In this document: positions 25,619 through 36,325 of the stretch, piece by piece
Layout: each line of letters begins with the position of its first letter
How positions within the stretch are numbered: the first letter of the stretch is position 1
NCBI RefSeq assembly: GCF_014652635.1
Contig: NZ_BMZE01000001.1
Location: forward strand, 62,001 to 126,000
Length of the DNA stretch: 64,000 nt
DNA from: Devosia pacifica
GTDB lineage: Bacteria > Pseudomonadota > Alphaproteobacteria > Rhizobiales > Devosiaceae
Direction of reading: 5' to 3'
Notes under the pieces: generated by a model
Database searches by the model: none
Told to the model about the DNA's origin: nothing
The model's input: the letters and a program-made list of their open reading frames with translations, nothing else
Translations under genes and position numbers: made by a program

Positions 25619-26826
25619 CCATCGAAGCGCAAGAAGCCAATGAAGCCGATGTCCGCACGTTCAATCTGAACTTCGGGCCGGTCCACCCCTCAGCACACGG
25701 CGTGTTGCGGCTCGTTCTCGAGCTTGATGGTGAAGTGGTGACGCGGGTCGATCCGCATGTCGGCCTGCTGCATCGCGGGACCGAAAAGCTCATCGAGTAC
25801 AAGACCTATCTGCAGGCTGTGCCGTATTTCGATCGGCTCGATTACGTCGCTCCGATGAATCAGGAGCATGCATTTGCTCTGGCAGTCGAAAAGCTCCTCG
25901 ATATCGAGGTGCCGCGTCGTGGTCAGCTCATTCGGGTGCTGTACTCGGAAATCGGCAGACTGCTGTCGCATCTGATGAACGTCACCACTCAGGCGATGGA
26001 TATCGGTGCGCTCACCCCGCCGCTGTGGGGCTTCGAGCAGCGCGAAAAGCTGATGGTGTTTTACGAGCGGGCGTCCGGAAGCCGCATGCACGCTGCGTAT
26101 TTCCGCCCTGGCGGGGTGCATCAGGACCTTCCGCAGGATCTGATCGATGATATTGCCGATTTTGCCGAGCAGTTCCCGAAGGCCCTGGAAGATATCGGTG
26201 GTCTTTTGACCGAAAGCCGCATTTTCAAGCAACGCAACGTCGATATCGGCGTCGTCAAGCTTGAGGATGCCTGGAGCTGGGGCTTTTCCGGCGTCATGGT
26301 GCGCGGCTCCGGTGCTGCCTGGGATTTGCGCAAGTCCCAGCCCTACGAATGTTATGACGAATTCGACTTCGACATTCCGGTGGGCAAGAACGGTGACTGC
26401 TACGATCGCTACTTGATCCGCATGGAAGAGATGCGTCAGTCGAACCGCATCATCAAGCAGTGTATCGAAAAGCTCAATGCGCCTGAGGGCCGGGGACCAG
26501 TCTCGTCAGAGGACGGCAAGGTCGTGCCGCCCAAGCGCGGCGAGATGAAGCAATCGATGGAAGCGCTGATCCATCACTTCAAGCTCTACACCGAGGGCTA
26601 CAAGGTGCCTGCTGGCGAGGTCTATGCCTGCGTCGAGGCGCCGAAGGGCGAATTTGGCGTCTATCTCGTGTCGGATGGCACCAACAAGCCTTACCGGTGC
26701 AAGATTCGCGCTCCCGGGTTTGCGCATTTGCAAGCCATGGATACCTTGTGCCAGGGCCACATGCTCGCTGACGTTGCGGCCATTCTCGGGTCGCTTGATA
26801 TCGTGTTCGGGGAGGTCGATCGCTGA
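25615..26826 (+). CDS. nuoD: NADH-quinone oxidoreductase subunit D
   Basis: The 49-kDa subunit, 403 residues, which shapes the quinone pocket together with NuoB. Diagnostic parts are [14 protein letters not shown] near the N terminus, [30 protein letters not shown], and the C-terminal PSFAHLQ-type segment (here [21 protein letters not shown]) with DIVFGEVDR at the end. The ATG at 25615 overlaps the nuoC stop, and the TGA overlaps the nuoE ATG by one base. Confidence 0.97.
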   Translation: MTIEAQEANEADVRTFNLNFGPVHPSAHGVLRLVLELDGEVVTRVDPHVGLLHRGTEKLIEYKTYLQAVPYFDRLDYVAPMNQEHAFALAVEKLLDIEVPRRGQLIRVLYSEIGRLLSHLMNVTTQAMDIGALTPPLWGFEQREKLMVFYERASGSRMHAAYFRPGGVHQDLPQDLIDDIADFAEQFPKALEDIGGLLTESRIFKQRNVDIGVVKLEDAWSWGFSGVMVRGSGAAWDLRKSQPYECYDEFDFDIPVGKNGDCYDRYLIRMEEMRQSNRIIKQCIEKLNAPEGRGPVSSEDGKVVPPKRGEMKQSMEALIHHFKLYTEGYKVPAGEVYACVEAPKGEFGVYLVSDGTNKPYRCKIRAPGFAHLQAMDTLCQGHMLADVAAILGSLDIVFGEVDR

Positions 26827-28187
26827 TGGTAGCGCGTCGTCTCGCAGACGAGTCGGTCCAGCCGACAGACTTTGCATTCAATAATGACAATTCCGCGTGG
26901 GCAGAAAAGCGTATCGGGCTTTACCCGCCTGGTCGTCAGCAGTCTGCGGTCATCCCGCTACTCATGCGGGCGCAAGAGCAGGAAGGCTGGATCAGTCGGT
27001 CCGCGATCGAGACGATCGCAGAGATGCTGGACATGCCATATATCCGCGTGCTCGAAGTTGCGACCTTCTACACGCAGTTTCAGCTGCAGCCGGTGGGGAC
27101 TAATGCGCATATTCAGGTTTGCGGCACCACACCGTGCATGTTGCGTGGCGCTGAAGACATCCGTGCAGTCTGCCAGAAGAAGATCCACCCAGACCCGCAC
27201 CATACCAACGCCGCCGGCACTCTGAGCTGGGAAGAAGTTGAATGCATGGGTGCGTGTGTCAACGCACCCATGATCGCCATTGGCCAGGACACATATGAAG
27301 ACCTGACGCCGGAGCGTATGGAAGAAATCATTGATGCCTTTGCTGAGGGCCGCGGTGATTCCATCCCGCCGGGCACTCAGATTGATCGGGTATTTGCGGC
27401 ACCTGTCGAAGGTCGTACCACGCTGCTCGAGGAGCCAACGGCCGAGCGTCAGAAGTTTGTGCCGCCAGAGCCGGAAGGCGAGGAACAGGCCCCGCCTGCC
27501 GAGCCGCAAAAGCCGGCCGCCAAGACTGAGCCGAAGAAGGACGAGGTAAAGCCTGCCAAGGAGCAGGAACCGACTACGGCCGCGCGGCCGCATGACGTTA
27601 CGGCGGAATCAGCGCCGGCGGTCAAAGGGCCCTCGGCTGAAGCCAAAGTCTCCGAGGCGGAAGCCGAGGAAGAGCGTGAAGAGGCTGACGACGAAGCCGG
27701 CGCGGATGGCACGACGAGCGAGACCATGCGTGAGGGTGCGCACGGATCTGAGGAGCCTGGCGGAAAGGCTGATACCGGACGCGCTGTCGGCAAGCCGACG
27801 CACGGTGAGCCTGCAGAGGGTGGCTCTTCTGCTGGGGTCGGAAGCTCTGTGCCTTCGCAAGCACCCGTCGAAGGGACACCTGAAGTCGACCCGGTTGCTG
27901 AAGAGGGCGGCAATCGGCAGCTGTTTACGCCGCCGCAGGGGCCAGCTGATGACCTAAAGCTGATCAATGGCATCGGACCTGCCATCGAAACCAAACTGAA
28001 TGAGACGGGTATAACCCGTTTCAGCCAGATCGCGGCCTTGAGTGATGACGATGTCGGAACGCTGAACAAGGCTCTATCGGTTCAGGGTCGCATTGAGCGC
28101 GACAACTGGATAGAGCAGGCGAAGGTGCTGGAATCCGGTGGTGCCGAAGAACATCGCAGGGTATTCGGGAAGGACACCAAGTCATGA
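26826..28187 (+). CDS. nuoE: NADH-quinone oxidoreductase subunit E, with long C-terminal extension
   Basis: The 24-kDa subunit that carries the [2Fe-2S] cluster N1a. The thioredoxin-like NuoE domain occupies residues 1 to about 190, with ligands Cys99, Cys104, Cys140 and Cys144 (CGTTPC and CMGAC). At 453 residues it is more than twice the E. coli length. Residues about 200-370 are low complexity, rich in Pro, Glu, Ala and Lys. Residues about 374-436 form a helix-hairpin-helix-like module (LKLINGIGPAIETKLNETGI and onward) of the kind seen in nuclease and L21-associated proteins. Such extended NuoE proteins occur in Rhizobiales; the function of the extension is unknown to me. Confidence 0.95.
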   Translation: MVARRLADESVQPTDFAFNNDNSAWAEKRIGLYPPGRQQSAVIPLLMRAQEQEGWISRSAIETIAEMLDMPYIRVLEVATFYTQFQLQPVGTNAHIQVCGTTPCMLRGAEDIRAVCQKKIHPDPHHTNAAGTLSWEEVECMGACVNAPMIAIGQDTYEDLTPERMEEIIDAFAEGRGDSIPPGTQIDRVFAAPVEGRTTLLEEPTAERQKFVPPEPEGEEQAPPAEPQKPAAKTEPKKDEVKPAKEQEPTTAARPHDVTAESAPAVKGPSAEAKVSEAEAEEEREEADDEAGADGTTSETMREGAHGSEEPGGKADTGRAVGKPTHGEPAEGGSSAGVGSSVPSQAPVEGTPEVDPVAEEGGNRQLFTPPQGPADDLKLINGIGPAIETKLNETGITRFSQIAALSDDDVGTLNKALSVQGRIERDNWIEQAKVLESGGAEEHRRVFGKDTKS

Positions 28188-28282
28188 CTGAAAGCCTCGC
28201 CATGAAGGCTGCCACCGGGGCAGCCGCCGCCATTAACCTCTCCAATTGCGCAAGAGGGACGACAGATCATGCTGGCCGATAA
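28184..28282 (+). CDS. Possible 32-aa ORF bridging nuoE and nuoF
   Basis: The ATG overlaps the nuoE stop (ATGA), and the frame ends with TAA inside nuoF, 14 bases past the nuoF ATG. The predicted peptide begins [16 protein letters not shown] and ends in DHAGR. It fills an otherwise unusual 81-base gap in an operon where the neighbours overlap or nearly touch. I recall that some Rhizobiales have an extra small gene at this place; this could be its shortened remnant, or simply a bridge that couples translation. There is no strong ribosome site of its own. Confidence 0.35.
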   Translation: MTESLAMKAATGAAAAINLSNCARGTTDHAGR

Positions 28283-29576
28283 GGATCGCATTTTCACCAA
28301 TCTCTATGGTCAGGGCGACTGGCGGCTCGAAGGCGCACGCAAGCGTGGCGCCTGGAGTGGCACCAAGGAGTTCGTCGAGCAGGGGCGTGACTGGATCACC
28401 AACGAGGTGAAGGCCTCGGGTCTGCGTGGGCGTGGCGGTGCCGGCTTCCCGACTGCGCTTAAATGGACATTCATGCCGAAGCAGAGTGACGGACGGCCGC
28501 ACTATCTGCTGGTGAATGCCGATGAGTCGGAGCCCGGCACCTGCAAGGACCGCGAGATCATGCGTCATGATCCGCATCATCTGGTCGAAGGTTGCCTGCT
28601 GGCGGCGCGGGCCATGGATGCGCATCTTGCGTTCATCTATGTGCGTGGTGAGTTCATTCGCGAACGCCAGCATCTCGAGCACGCGGTTCAGGAAGCCTAC
28701 GACGCCAAGCTGATCGGCAAGGACAATATCCACGGCTGGGATCTCGATATCATCGTGCATCACGGCGCCGGCGCCTATATCTGCGGCGAAGAAACGGCGT
28801 TGATGGAATCGCTCGAGGGCAAGAAGGGCCAGCCAAGGCTGAAGCCGCCGTTCCCGGCAGGCATGGGCGTCTACGGCAATCCGACAACGGTCAACAATGT
28901 TGAGTCGATTGCGGTCGTCCCAGAAATCCTGCGTCGTTCCGGTGCCTGGTTCGCGTCAATTGGCCGGCAGAATAACACAGGCACCAAGCTGTTTTGCGTT
29001 TCCGGGCACGTCAATCAGCCAGCCACGTTCGAAGAAGCCATGGGTGTCACCTTTGGCGAGATCATCGACAAGCATTGCGGCGGTGTTCGCGGTGGTTGGG
29101 ACAACCTGCTGGCGGTGATCCCTGGGGGATCGTCCGTTCCGTGCGTGCCCGGCGAAAAGATGCGTGATGCGGTGATGGATTTCGACGGGCTGCGCGAAGT
29201 CGGCTCGTCGCTTGGCACGGCTGCCGTCATTGTGATGGACAAGTCTACAGACATCATCAAGGCGATCTGGCGTTTGTCTGCCTTCTACAAGCACGAGAGC
29301 TGCGGACAGTGCACGCCCTGCCGCGAAGGTACGGGCTGGATGATGCGCGTGATGGAACGCATGGTCGAAGGACGTGCCCAAAAGCGCGAAATCGACATGC
29401 TGTTCGAGGTCACCAAGCAAGTCGAAGGGCACACGATCTGCGCTCTAGGCGATGCGGCTGCGTGGCCAATCCAAGGTTTGATCCGCAATTTCCGGCCAAC
29501 GATTGAGGCGCGCATTGACGCCTATACCTACAATTCGACTTCCGAAGGCGCTGTACCTTCGGTTGCCGCGGAGTAG
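28269..29576 (+). CDS. nuoF: NADH-quinone oxidoreductase subunit F
   Basis: The 51-kDa subunit, 435 residues, which binds NADH, FMN and [4Fe-4S] cluster N3. The FMN/NADH region contains [16 protein letters not shown] and [19 protein letters not shown]. The cluster ligands are in [15 protein letters not shown], with the fourth cysteine in [23 protein letters not shown] precedes the ATG. It acts as the electron entry point together with NuoE and NuoG. Confidence 0.97.
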   Translation: MLADKDRIFTNLYGQGDWRLEGARKRGAWSGTKEFVEQGRDWITNEVKASGLRGRGGAGFPTALKWTFMPKQSDGRPHYLLVNADESEPGTCKDREIMRHDPHHLVEGCLLAARAMDAHLAFIYVRGEFIRERQHLEHAVQEAYDAKLIGKDNIHGWDLDIIVHHGAGAYICGEETALMESLEGKKGQPRLKPPFPAGMGVYGNPTTVNNVESIAVVPEILRRSGAWFASIGRQNNTGTKLFCVSGHVNQPATFEEAMGVTFGEIIDKHCGGVRGGWDNLLAVIPGGSSVPCVPGEKMRDAVMDFDGLREVGSSLGTAAVIVMDKSTDIIKAIWRLSAFYKHESCGQCTPCREGTGWMMRVMERMVEGRAQKREIDMLFEVTKQVEGHTICALGDAAAWPIQGLIRNFRPTIEARIDAYTYNSTSEGAVPSVAAE

Positions 29577-29590
29577 GACGGAGACTGAGC

Positions 29591-31672
29591 ATGGCAAATA
29601 TCAAGGTAGACGGGCAGCTCATCGAGGTACCCGATCACTACACGCTGATGCAGGCCGCCGAAGCCGCCGGCGCCGAAATACCTCGCTTTTGTTACCACGA
29701 GCGCCTGTCGGTCGCCGGTAACTGCCGAATGTGCCTTGTGGAGGTAAAAGGCGGCCCACCAAAGCCCCAGGCATCGTGCGCGATGTCGGTGAAGGATCTG
29801 CGGCCCGGGCCGAATGGCGAAGCACCGGAAATGTTCACCAACACGCCGATGGTCAAGAAGGCCCGCGAAGGCGTGATGGAGTTCCTGCTGATCAACCACC
29901 CGCTCGATTGCCCGATTTGCGATCAGGGCGGTGAGTGCGACCTGCAGGACCAGGCGATGGCCTATGGCGTTGATGCCTCCCGCTATCACGAGAACAAGCG
30001 CGCCGTTGAGGACAAGTATCTCGGGCCGCTGGTGAAGACCACGATGACGCGCTGCATTCACTGCACGCGCTGCGTACGCTTCACGACCGAAGTGGCCGGT
30101 ATCTCGGAAATGGGGCTGCTGGGTCGTGGCGAGGACGCAGAGATCACATCCTACCTCGAGCGCGCGCTGACCAGCGAATTGCAGGGCAACGTCATTGATT
30201 TGTGCCCGGTCGGCGCGCTGACCAGCAAGCCTTATGCGTTCGCCGCCCGTCCATGGGAACTCAACAAGACCGAATCCATCGATGTCATGGATGCCGTCGG
30301 CTCGAGCATCCGCGTCGATAGCCGTGGCCGTGAGGTCATGCGCTTCCTGCCGCGTGTGAATGAGGCCATCAACGAAGAGTGGATCTCGGACAAGACCCGC
30401 TTTGTCTGGGATGGACTGCGCAGCCAGCGTCTTGATCGGCCTTATGTGCGCCGCGGCGGCAAGCTTGCTGCAAGCACCTGGGACGAGGCATTCGGAGCAA
30501 TTGCAGAAGCAGTGAAGCGCCCGGGGGCAAAGGTTGGCGCCATTGCCGGCGACCTTTCGGGGGTTGAGGAACTCTACGCTCTCAAGAAGCTGATGGGCGA
30601 ACTTGGTTCTGGCAATATCGATTGCCGCCCGGCGGGATCGACACTCGATCCTTCTGCAGGCCGTGCCGGTTATATTTTCAATCCGACCATTGCCGGTATC
30701 GAGCAGGCCGATGCAATTCTTATCGTGGGTTCCAACCCGCGCCTGGAAGCCGCAGTGCTCAATGCGCGCATTCGTAAGGTCTGGCGCGCAACTGGTCTGC
30801 CGATTGGTGTGATCGGTGAGCAGGCGGATTTGAACTACGGGTACACCTATCTCGGTGCGGGCACCGAAACCCTGGCAGAGCTAGCTTCCGGCACAGGCGA
30901 CTTCGCCGAAATCTGGAGCAAGGCGACGCATCCGATTGTCATCGTTGGTGAATCCGCAATCGCTGGCGATGCAGGTCAAGATACATTGGCGATGGCCGCG
31001 CATCTTGCCGGCAGCCCCGCTGAAGTTGTCTCCGGCTGGAACGGCCTTGCGGTGCTTCATAATGCGGCCGGGCGCGTTGGCGCTCTCGATATCGGATTTG
31101 TGCCGCAGCAGGGTGGTCTCGATACAGCGTCGATGTTGTCCGGCGGTGTCGATGTCCTGTTCCTGATGGGCGCAGACGAGGTCGATCTGTCGCAGCTTGG
31201 TGACGAGACGCTGGTCGTCTATATCGGCACCCACGGCGATGCTGGTGCGCATAAGGCAGACGTCATTTTGCCGGCGGCGGCCTATACCGAAAAGAATGCG
31301 ACTTACGTGAACACTGAAGGCCGCGTCCAACTTGCGGCGCGTGCAGTGTTCCCGCCGGGAGATGCCAAGGAAGATTGGGCGATCATTCGTGCCCTATCTG
31401 CCGTTGTCGGCAAGACACTGCCGTTCAACTCCTTGACGCAGCTAAGAGCGGCGCTCTATGCGGAGGTGCCGCATATGGCCCGAGTCGATCTCGTCGAGCC
31501 AGGCAAGGCTGACGATGTGGCAAGGATTGCCAAGGTTTCGGCAAATCCGAAGAAGGCGAGCTACGCTTCGCCGATAAGCGAATACTATCTCACAAACCCC
31601 ATCGCCAGGTCGTCGGCGGTGATGGGTGAGTGCGCGGCGCTTGCTGCCGGGCAGCGGCAGGCAGCGGAGTAG
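29591..31672 (+). CDS. nuoG: NADH-quinone oxidoreductase subunit G
   Basis: The 75-kDa subunit, 693 residues, carrying several iron-sulfur clusters. An N-terminal ferredoxin-like [2Fe-2S] domain has [15 protein letters not shown] and the later SCAMSV. The His/Cys cluster region has [16 protein letters not shown], and a further [4Fe-4S] site has [10 protein letters not shown]. The rest is a molybdopterin-oxidoreductase-like fold that no longer needs a cofactor in complex I. The ribosome site is GACGGAGA. It is followed nine bases later by nuoH. Confidence 0.97.
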   Translation: MANIKVDGQLIEVPDHYTLMQAAEAAGAEIPRFCYHERLSVAGNCRMCLVEVKGGPPKPQASCAMSVKDLRPGPNGEAPEMFTNTPMVKKAREGVMEFLLINHPLDCPICDQGGECDLQDQAMAYGVDASRYHENKRAVEDKYLGPLVKTTMTRCIHCTRCVRFTTEVAGISEMGLLGRGEDAEITSYLERALTSELQGNVIDLCPVGALTSKPYAFAARPWELNKTESIDVMDAVGSSIRVDSRGREVMRFLPRVNEAINEEWISDKTRFVWDGLRSQRLDRPYVRRGGKLAASTWDEAFGAIAEAVKRPGAKVGAIAGDLSGVEELYALKKLMGELGSGNIDCRPAGSTLDPSAGRAGYIFNPTIAGIEQADAILIVGSNPRLEAAVLNARIRKVWRATGLPIGVIGEQADLNYGYTYLGAGTETLAELASGTGDFAEIWSKATHPIVIVGESAIAGDAGQDTLAMAAHLAGSPAEVVSGWNGLAVLHNAAGRVGALDIGFVPQQGGLDTASMLSGGVDVLFLMGADEVDLSQLGDETLVVYIGTHGDAGAHKADVILPAAAYTEKNATYVNTEGRVQLAARAVFPPGDAKEDWAIIRALSAVVGKTLPFNSLTQLRAALYAEVPHMARVDLVEPGKADDVARIAKVSANPKKASYASPISEYYLTNPIARSSAVMGECAALAAGQRQAAE

Positions 31673-31681
31673 GGGAGCGAC

Positions 31682-32776
31682 ATGGACTTCATTCTTGCTG
31701 CTCTCGACTATCTGCTGGGCATTCCGGGGCTCGGGGGCACTCAGGTCGGCTTTATCTATAAGGCGCTGCTGCTGCTGGTGGCGTTGCTGGTCTTTACCGC
31801 CTTCATTCTTCTCGCAGACCGCAAGGTTTGGGCTGCCGTGCAGATCCGCCGCGGCCCAAACGTGGTCGGGCCATTCGGCCTTCTGCAGTCGTTCGCCGAT
31901 CTGCTCAAGTTCGTGCTCAAGGAACCGCTGATCCCGGCTGGCGCCGACAAGACTGTGTTCTTGCTGGCTCCTCTGGTGACGGTGCTACTGGCACTTGCCG
32001 CTTGGGCCGTCGTCCCACTCGATTTCGGCTGGGCGATGGCCGATATCAATGTCGGTATCCTCTACATCTTCGCCGTCTCTTCGCTCAGCGTTTACGGCGT
32101 GATCATGGCGGGGTGGGCGTCCAACTCGAAGTACCCTTTTCTCGGTGCATTGCGTTCTGCTGCACAAATGGTGTCATACGAAGTCTCGATTGGCTTCGTG
32201 ATCGTCACTGTGCTGCTCTGCGTCGGGTCTCTGAACCTGACCGATATCGTCATTGCTCAGCATGAGATGGGGCTTGCCCACACCATTGGGCTTCCCTGGC
32301 TGTCGTTCCTCAACTGGTTCTGGCTGCCGCTGTTCCCGATGTTCGTCATCTTCTACATTTCTGCCCTCGCCGAGACGAACCGCCCGCCCTTCGACCTGCC
32401 GGAAGGCGAGTCGGAACTGGTGGCTGGTTTCATGGTGGAATACTCCTCGACCCAGTACATGATGTTCATGTTGGGCGAGTATGTCTCGATCCTGTTGATG
32501 TGCGCGTTGACCACCATCCTGTTCCTTGGTGGATGGGCCTCGCCGCTGGATATTCCGCCGTTCAACTGGGTGCCGGGAGTCGTCTGGTTCGTACTCAAAC
32601 TCTCGCTGGTCTTCTTCATGATCGCGATGGCGAAGGCCATGGTTCCACGCTACCGCTATGATCAGCTGATGCGTCTTGGCTGGAAAGTATTCCTGCCGAT
32701 CTCGCTGGTAATGATCTTTGTGGTGGCTTTTGTTCTCCAGCTTACCGGCTGGGGCTGGCACGGAGGAGTTGCCTGA
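31682..32776 (+). CDS. nuoH: NADH-quinone oxidoreductase subunit H
   Basis: A membrane subunit of 364 residues with about eight transmembrane helices, joining the quinone site to the proton-pumping arm. The conserved loops [21 protein letters not shown] and [15 protein letters not shown] (the latter after [20 protein letters not shown] in part) are intact, including the glutamates of the E channel. The TGA overlaps the nuoI ATG by one base. Confidence 0.97.
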   Translation: MDFILAALDYLLGIPGLGGTQVGFIYKALLLLVALLVFTAFILLADRKVWAAVQIRRGPNVVGPFGLLQSFADLLKFVLKEPLIPAGADKTVFLLAPLVTVLLALAAWAVVPLDFGWAMADINVGILYIFAVSSLSVYGVIMAGWASNSKYPFLGALRSAAQMVSYEVSIGFVIVTVLLCVGSLNLTDIVIAQHEMGLAHTIGLPWLSFLNWFWLPLFPMFVIFYISALAETNRPPFDLPEGESELVAGFMVEYSSTQYMMFMLGEYVSILLMCALTTILFLGGWASPLDIPPFNWVPGVVWFVLKLSLVFFMIAMAKAMVPRYRYDQLMRLGWKVFLPISLVMIFVVAFVLQLTGWGWHGGVA

Positions 32777-33264
32777 TGCGTGCCGCACAGTTTCTCAATT
32801 CGCTTCTGTTGAAGGAGTTCGTATCGTCGTTCTTTCTGGCGATGCGGTACTTCTTCAGCCCAAAGCCCACCATCAACTACCCCTTCGAAAAGGGCGCAGT
32901 GAGCCCGCGCTTCCGTGGTGAGCACGCTCTTCGCCGCTATCCGAACGGCGAGGAACGCTGCATTGCCTGCAAGCTCTGCGAGGCAATCTGTCCGGCGCAG
33001 GCGATCACCATCGAAGCCGGACCGCGTCAGAACGATGGCACGCGCCGCACCGTGCGCTACGACATCGATATGGTGAAGTGCATCTATTGCGGCTTCTGCC
33101 AGGAAGCCTGTCCGGTGGACGCCATCGTCGAAGGGCCGAATTTCGAGTTCGCGACAGAAACCCGCGAGGAGTTGTACTTCTCCAAGGACCGTCTGTTGGC
33201 GAACGGGGACCGTTGGGAACGCGAGATCGCGGCGAATATCGCTGCCGACTCGCCGTACCGTTGA
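32776..33264 (+). CDS. nuoI: NADH-quinone oxidoreductase subunit I
   Basis: A 162-residue ferredoxin-type subunit with clusters N6a and N6b. Two CxxCxxCxxxCP motifs are visible: [12 protein letters not shown] and [12 protein letters not shown]. The N terminus has an amphipathic anchor ([22 protein letters not shown] in two parts) that contacts the membrane. It is translationally coupled to nuoH. Confidence 0.97.
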   Translation: MRAAQFLNSLLLKEFVSSFFLAMRYFFSPKPTINYPFEKGAVSPRFRGEHALRRYPNGEERCIACKLCEAICPAQAITIEAGPRQNDGTRRTVRYDIDMVKCIYCGFCQEACPVDAIVEGPNFEFATETREELYFSKDRLLANGDRWEREIAANIAADSPYR

Positions 33265-33274
33265 GAGGGCTCGG

Positions 33275-33883
33275 ATGACGCTTCCGCTCTTCTTTTTCTA
33301 CGTATTTGGCACCATCACGGTGGCTTCAGCCCTGATGGTCATTGCATCGCGCAATCCGGTGCATTCCGTCCTGTTCCTGATCCTGTGCTTCGTGAATTCG
33401 GCAGGCCTGTTCATGTTGGCCGGCGCTGAGTTTCTCGCGCTGATCCTGGTTGTCGTCTATGTCGGCGCCGTTGCTGTACTGTTCCTGTTCGTCGTAATGA
33501 TGCTCGACGTGGATTTCGGCAGCATGCGGCAGGGTATTCTGCAGTACGCGCCAATCGGCCTAGTAGTCGGGATCATTCTTTTGCTGGAGCTGCTTCTTGT
33601 TGCCGGCAGCTTCGTCATATCGCCGGAAATCGCGGCGTCGCCAGCTGTGCCTATGGGCATCGGCATTGATAATACGCGCGCGCTCGGTCAGATCCTTTAC
33701 ACACGCTACATCTATGTCTTCCAGGGCGCCGGGGCGGTGCTACTGGTTGCGATGATCGGGGCGATCGTCCTGACGCTCCGGCACAAGCCGAACGTCAAGC
33801 GGCAGGATCCGGCGACGCAGGTTGCGCGGCGCGCGAGCGAGACCATGGAAGTGGTCAAGGTCAAGAGCGGGCAAGGATTGTAA
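33275..33883 (+). CDS. nuoJ: NADH-quinone oxidoreductase subunit J
   Basis: A membrane subunit of 202 residues with five predicted transmembrane helices. It starts [20 protein letters not shown] and carries the conserved [20 protein letters not shown] and [20 protein letters not shown] segments, the latter containing the pi-bulge glycine region. It is followed ten bases later by nuoK. Confidence 0.96.
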   Translation: MTLPLFFFYVFGTITVASALMVIASRNPVHSVLFLILCFVNSAGLFMLAGAEFLALILVVVYVGAVAVLFLFVVMMLDVDFGSMRQGILQYAPIGLVVGIILLLELLLVAGSFVISPEIAASPAVPMGIGIDNTRALGQILYTRYIYVFQGAGAVLLVAMIGAIVLTLRHKPNVKRQDPATQVARRASETMEVVKVKSGQGL

Positions 33884-33893
33884 GGGGACTGAA

Positions 33894-34208
33894 ATGGGCT
33901 TGGAGATCGGGCTCGGTCATTATCTGACCGTGGCAGCAATCCTGTTCACGCTAGGGGTGTTCGGCATCTTCCTCAATCGGAAGAACGTCATCATCATCCT
34001 GATGTCGGTGGAACTGATCCTTTTGGCAGTGAACCTCAACCTCGTGGCGTTTTCTGCTCACTTGGGGGATCTGCAAGGGCAGGTGTTCGCACTGCTCATT
34101 CTGACTGTCGCCGCGGCCGAGGCCGCGATCGGTCTGGCGATCCTCGTGATCTTTTATCGCAACCGCGGGTCCATCGCGGTCGATGACATCAACATGATGA
34201 AGGGCTAG
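33894..34208 (+). CDS. nuoK: NADH-quinone oxidoreductase subunit K
   Basis: A three-helix membrane subunit of 104 residues, related to MrpC antiporter subunits. The two buried glutamates of the proton path are visible in [13 protein letters not shown] and [13 protein letters not shown]. The ATG at 33894 follows AAGGGGA; a frame that begins inside nuoJ is rejected. Spacing to nuoL is 11 bases. Confidence 0.97.
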   Translation: MGLEIGLGHYLTVAAILFTLGVFGIFLNRKNVIIILMSVELILLAVNLNLVAFSAHLGDLQGQVFALLILTVAAAEAAIGLAILVIFYRNRGSIAVDDINMMKG

Positions 34209-34219
34209 GGGCGTCGGAC

Positions 34220-36325
34220 ATGATTCAGGCGATTGTCTTTCTGCCCCTCATCGGGGCGCTCGTTGCGGGTTTGCTTGGCCGCACCATCGGGCACCGGCCG
34301 AGTGAACTCATCACGACGACGCTGCTGCTCGTGGCAGCGGTTCTGTCTTGGGTCGTTTTCATTCCGGTGGCGTTCGGCGATGGTCTCGCCGGCGCCGTCG
34401 TGGAAGAGGGCGGTCACGGCGCGGTCCTCAAGGTCGAGATCATGCGCTGGATCCAGGTCGGCGACATGGATCTTCGCTGGATTCTGCGTGTCGATACGCT
34501 GACTGCGATCATGCTGGTGGTGGTCACCACCGTGTCGAGCCTCGTCCACATCTATTCCATCGGCTATATGGAAGAGGATCCGCATCGCAGCCGCTTCTTC
34601 GCTTATCTGTCGCTGTTCACTTTCGCCATGCTCATGCTGGTGACTGCGGACAACTTCCTGCAGATGTTCTTCGGCTGGGAAGGCGTGGGTCTCGCGTCCT
34701 ACCTGTTGATCGGCTTCTGGTACACGCGTCCGGCCGCCAATGCGGCTGCGATGAAGGCATTTGTTGTCAACCGCGTCGGTGACTTCGGCTTCGCTCTCGG
34801 CATTTTCGGCGCCTTCATGGTGCTTGGACACATCGATTTCGATGGCGCGTTCCATGCTGTTTCGGAACTCGGTGAAGAGCTTCCGACCATGCAGTTCCTG
34901 GCATGGAACCTCGATGCGATGACCGTGATCTGTCTGCTGCTGTTTATGGGCGCCATGGGTAAGTCAGCGCAGTTCCTTCTCCACACCTGGCTCCCAGACG
35001 CCATGGAAGGGCCCACCCCGGTTTCCGCGCTCATTCACGCCGCAACAATGGTGACGGCGGGCGTCTTCATGGTTGCCCGTTTGTCGCCGCTGTTCGAGAC
35101 TTCGCCATTTGCCCTGGCCGTGGTCATCACCATCGGTGCCATCACCGCGTTCTTTGCGGCCACCATTGGCCTCGTCCAGAACGACATCAAGCGTGTCATT
35201 GCTTACTCTACGTGTTCTCAGCTGGGCTACATGTTCGTGGCGCTCGGCGTCGGTGCCTATTCCGCCGGCATGTTCCATTTGTTCACGCATGCCTTCTTCA
35301 AGGCGCTGTTGTTCCTCGGCGCCGGCTCGGTCATTCACGCGATGCACCATGAGCAGGACATGCGCCATATGGGCGGCTTGCGAAAAAAGATCCCGATTAC
35401 GTACGCGATGATGATGATCGGTACGCTTGCACTTACGGGTGTCGGTATTCCGGGCACGAGCATCGGTTTCGCCGGCTTCTTCTCGAAGGACGCGATCATT
35501 GAATCCGCCTATGCCTATGGCGGCACGTTGGGCAGTTTCGCCTTCTGGATGCTGGTTGTTGCCGCGCTGTTCACGAGCTTCTACTCGTGGCGCCTGGTGC
35601 ATCTCACCTTCCACGGCAGCCCGCGTGATGCGCAGCACGGTCACTCCGAGCACCCGGACCCGCAGCATGCCGCTCTAGAGACGCATCACGAGCCGGTCGA
35701 TGATGACAACGCCGACGATCATGGCCACGCTCATCACGGCAGCGCCTATGACAACGCGCATGAGAGTCCGGCTGTAATGCTCTGGCCGCTTTATGTTCTC
35801 GCGATTGGCGCTGTTCTCTCGGGCGTCGTCTTCTACGGCATGTTCTTCCATGAGGTTGAGCACATCGAGCACTTCTTCGCGGGCTCGATCTATGTCGATC
35901 ATGAGTTGATCGAGGCAGCGCATCACGTGCCCTTGTGGGTGAAGTGGTCCGCGACGATTGCCATGATCCTCGGCTTTGTGACCGCCTGGTTCATGTATAT
36001 CCGCTCGCCCGAGACCCCGCGTGGTCTGGCCGAGCGCAATCCGGGGCTCTACAGCTTCCTGCTCAACAAGTGGTACTTTGACGAATTGTACAACGTCATC
36101 TTCGTCCGTCCCGCCCTATGGATCGGACGCGCCTTCTGGCGCGGATTCGATGACTGGCTGATTGACGGCAAGCTCACTGAAGGTCTCGGCCGCCGCGTAC
36201 AGAACGTCACGTCCTGGGTCGTGCGGCTTCAGTCCGGCTACTTGTATCACTACGCCTTCGCCATGCTTATCGGGGTCGCGGCCATCTTGACCTGGGCGAT
36301 CGCGGCCGGGGGACTGCTTCAATGA
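34220..36325 (+). CDS. nuoL: NADH-quinone oxidoreductase subunit L
   Basis: The distal proton-pumping subunit, 701 residues, with about 16 transmembrane helices and a long lateral helix. The antiporter signature is seen in [16 protein letters not shown], the key lysine segment in [35 protein letters not shown] (two parts), and [19 protein letters not shown]. Between about residues 467 and 517 there is a strikingly His/Asp-rich loop (for example DDHGHAHHG) before the last helices. Its end overlaps nuoM by four bases (ATGA). Confidence 0.97.
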   Translation: MIQAIVFLPLIGALVAGLLGRTIGHRPSELITTTLLLVAAVLSWVVFIPVAFGDGLAGAVVEEGGHGAVLKVEIMRWIQVGDMDLRWILRVDTLTAIMLVVVTTVSSLVHIYSIGYMEEDPHRSRFFAYLSLFTFAMLMLVTADNFLQMFFGWEGVGLASYLLIGFWYTRPAANAAAMKAFVVNRVGDFGFALGIFGAFMVLGHIDFDGAFHAVSELGEELPTMQFLAWNLDAMTVICLLLFMGAMGKSAQFLLHTWLPDAMEGPTPVSALIHAATMVTAGVFMVARLSPLFETSPFALAVVITIGAITAFFAATIGLVQNDIKRVIAYSTCSQLGYMFVALGVGAYSAGMFHLFTHAFFKALLFLGAGSVIHAMHHEQDMRHMGGLRKKIPITYAMMMIGTLALTGVGIPGTSIGFAGFFSKDAIIESAYAYGGTLGSFAFWMLVVAALFTSFYSWRLVHLTFHGSPRDAQHGHSEHPDPQHAALETHHEPVDDDNADDHGHAHHGSAYDNAHESPAVMLWPLYVLAIGAVLSGVVFYGMFFHEVEHIEHFFAGSIYVDHELIEAAHHVPLWVKWSATIAMILGFVTAWFMYIRSPETPRGLAERNPGLYSFLLNKWYFDELYNVIFVRPALWIGRAFWRGFDDWLIDGKLTEGLGRRVQNVTSWVVRLQSGYLYHYAFAMLIGVAAILTWAIAAGGLLQ

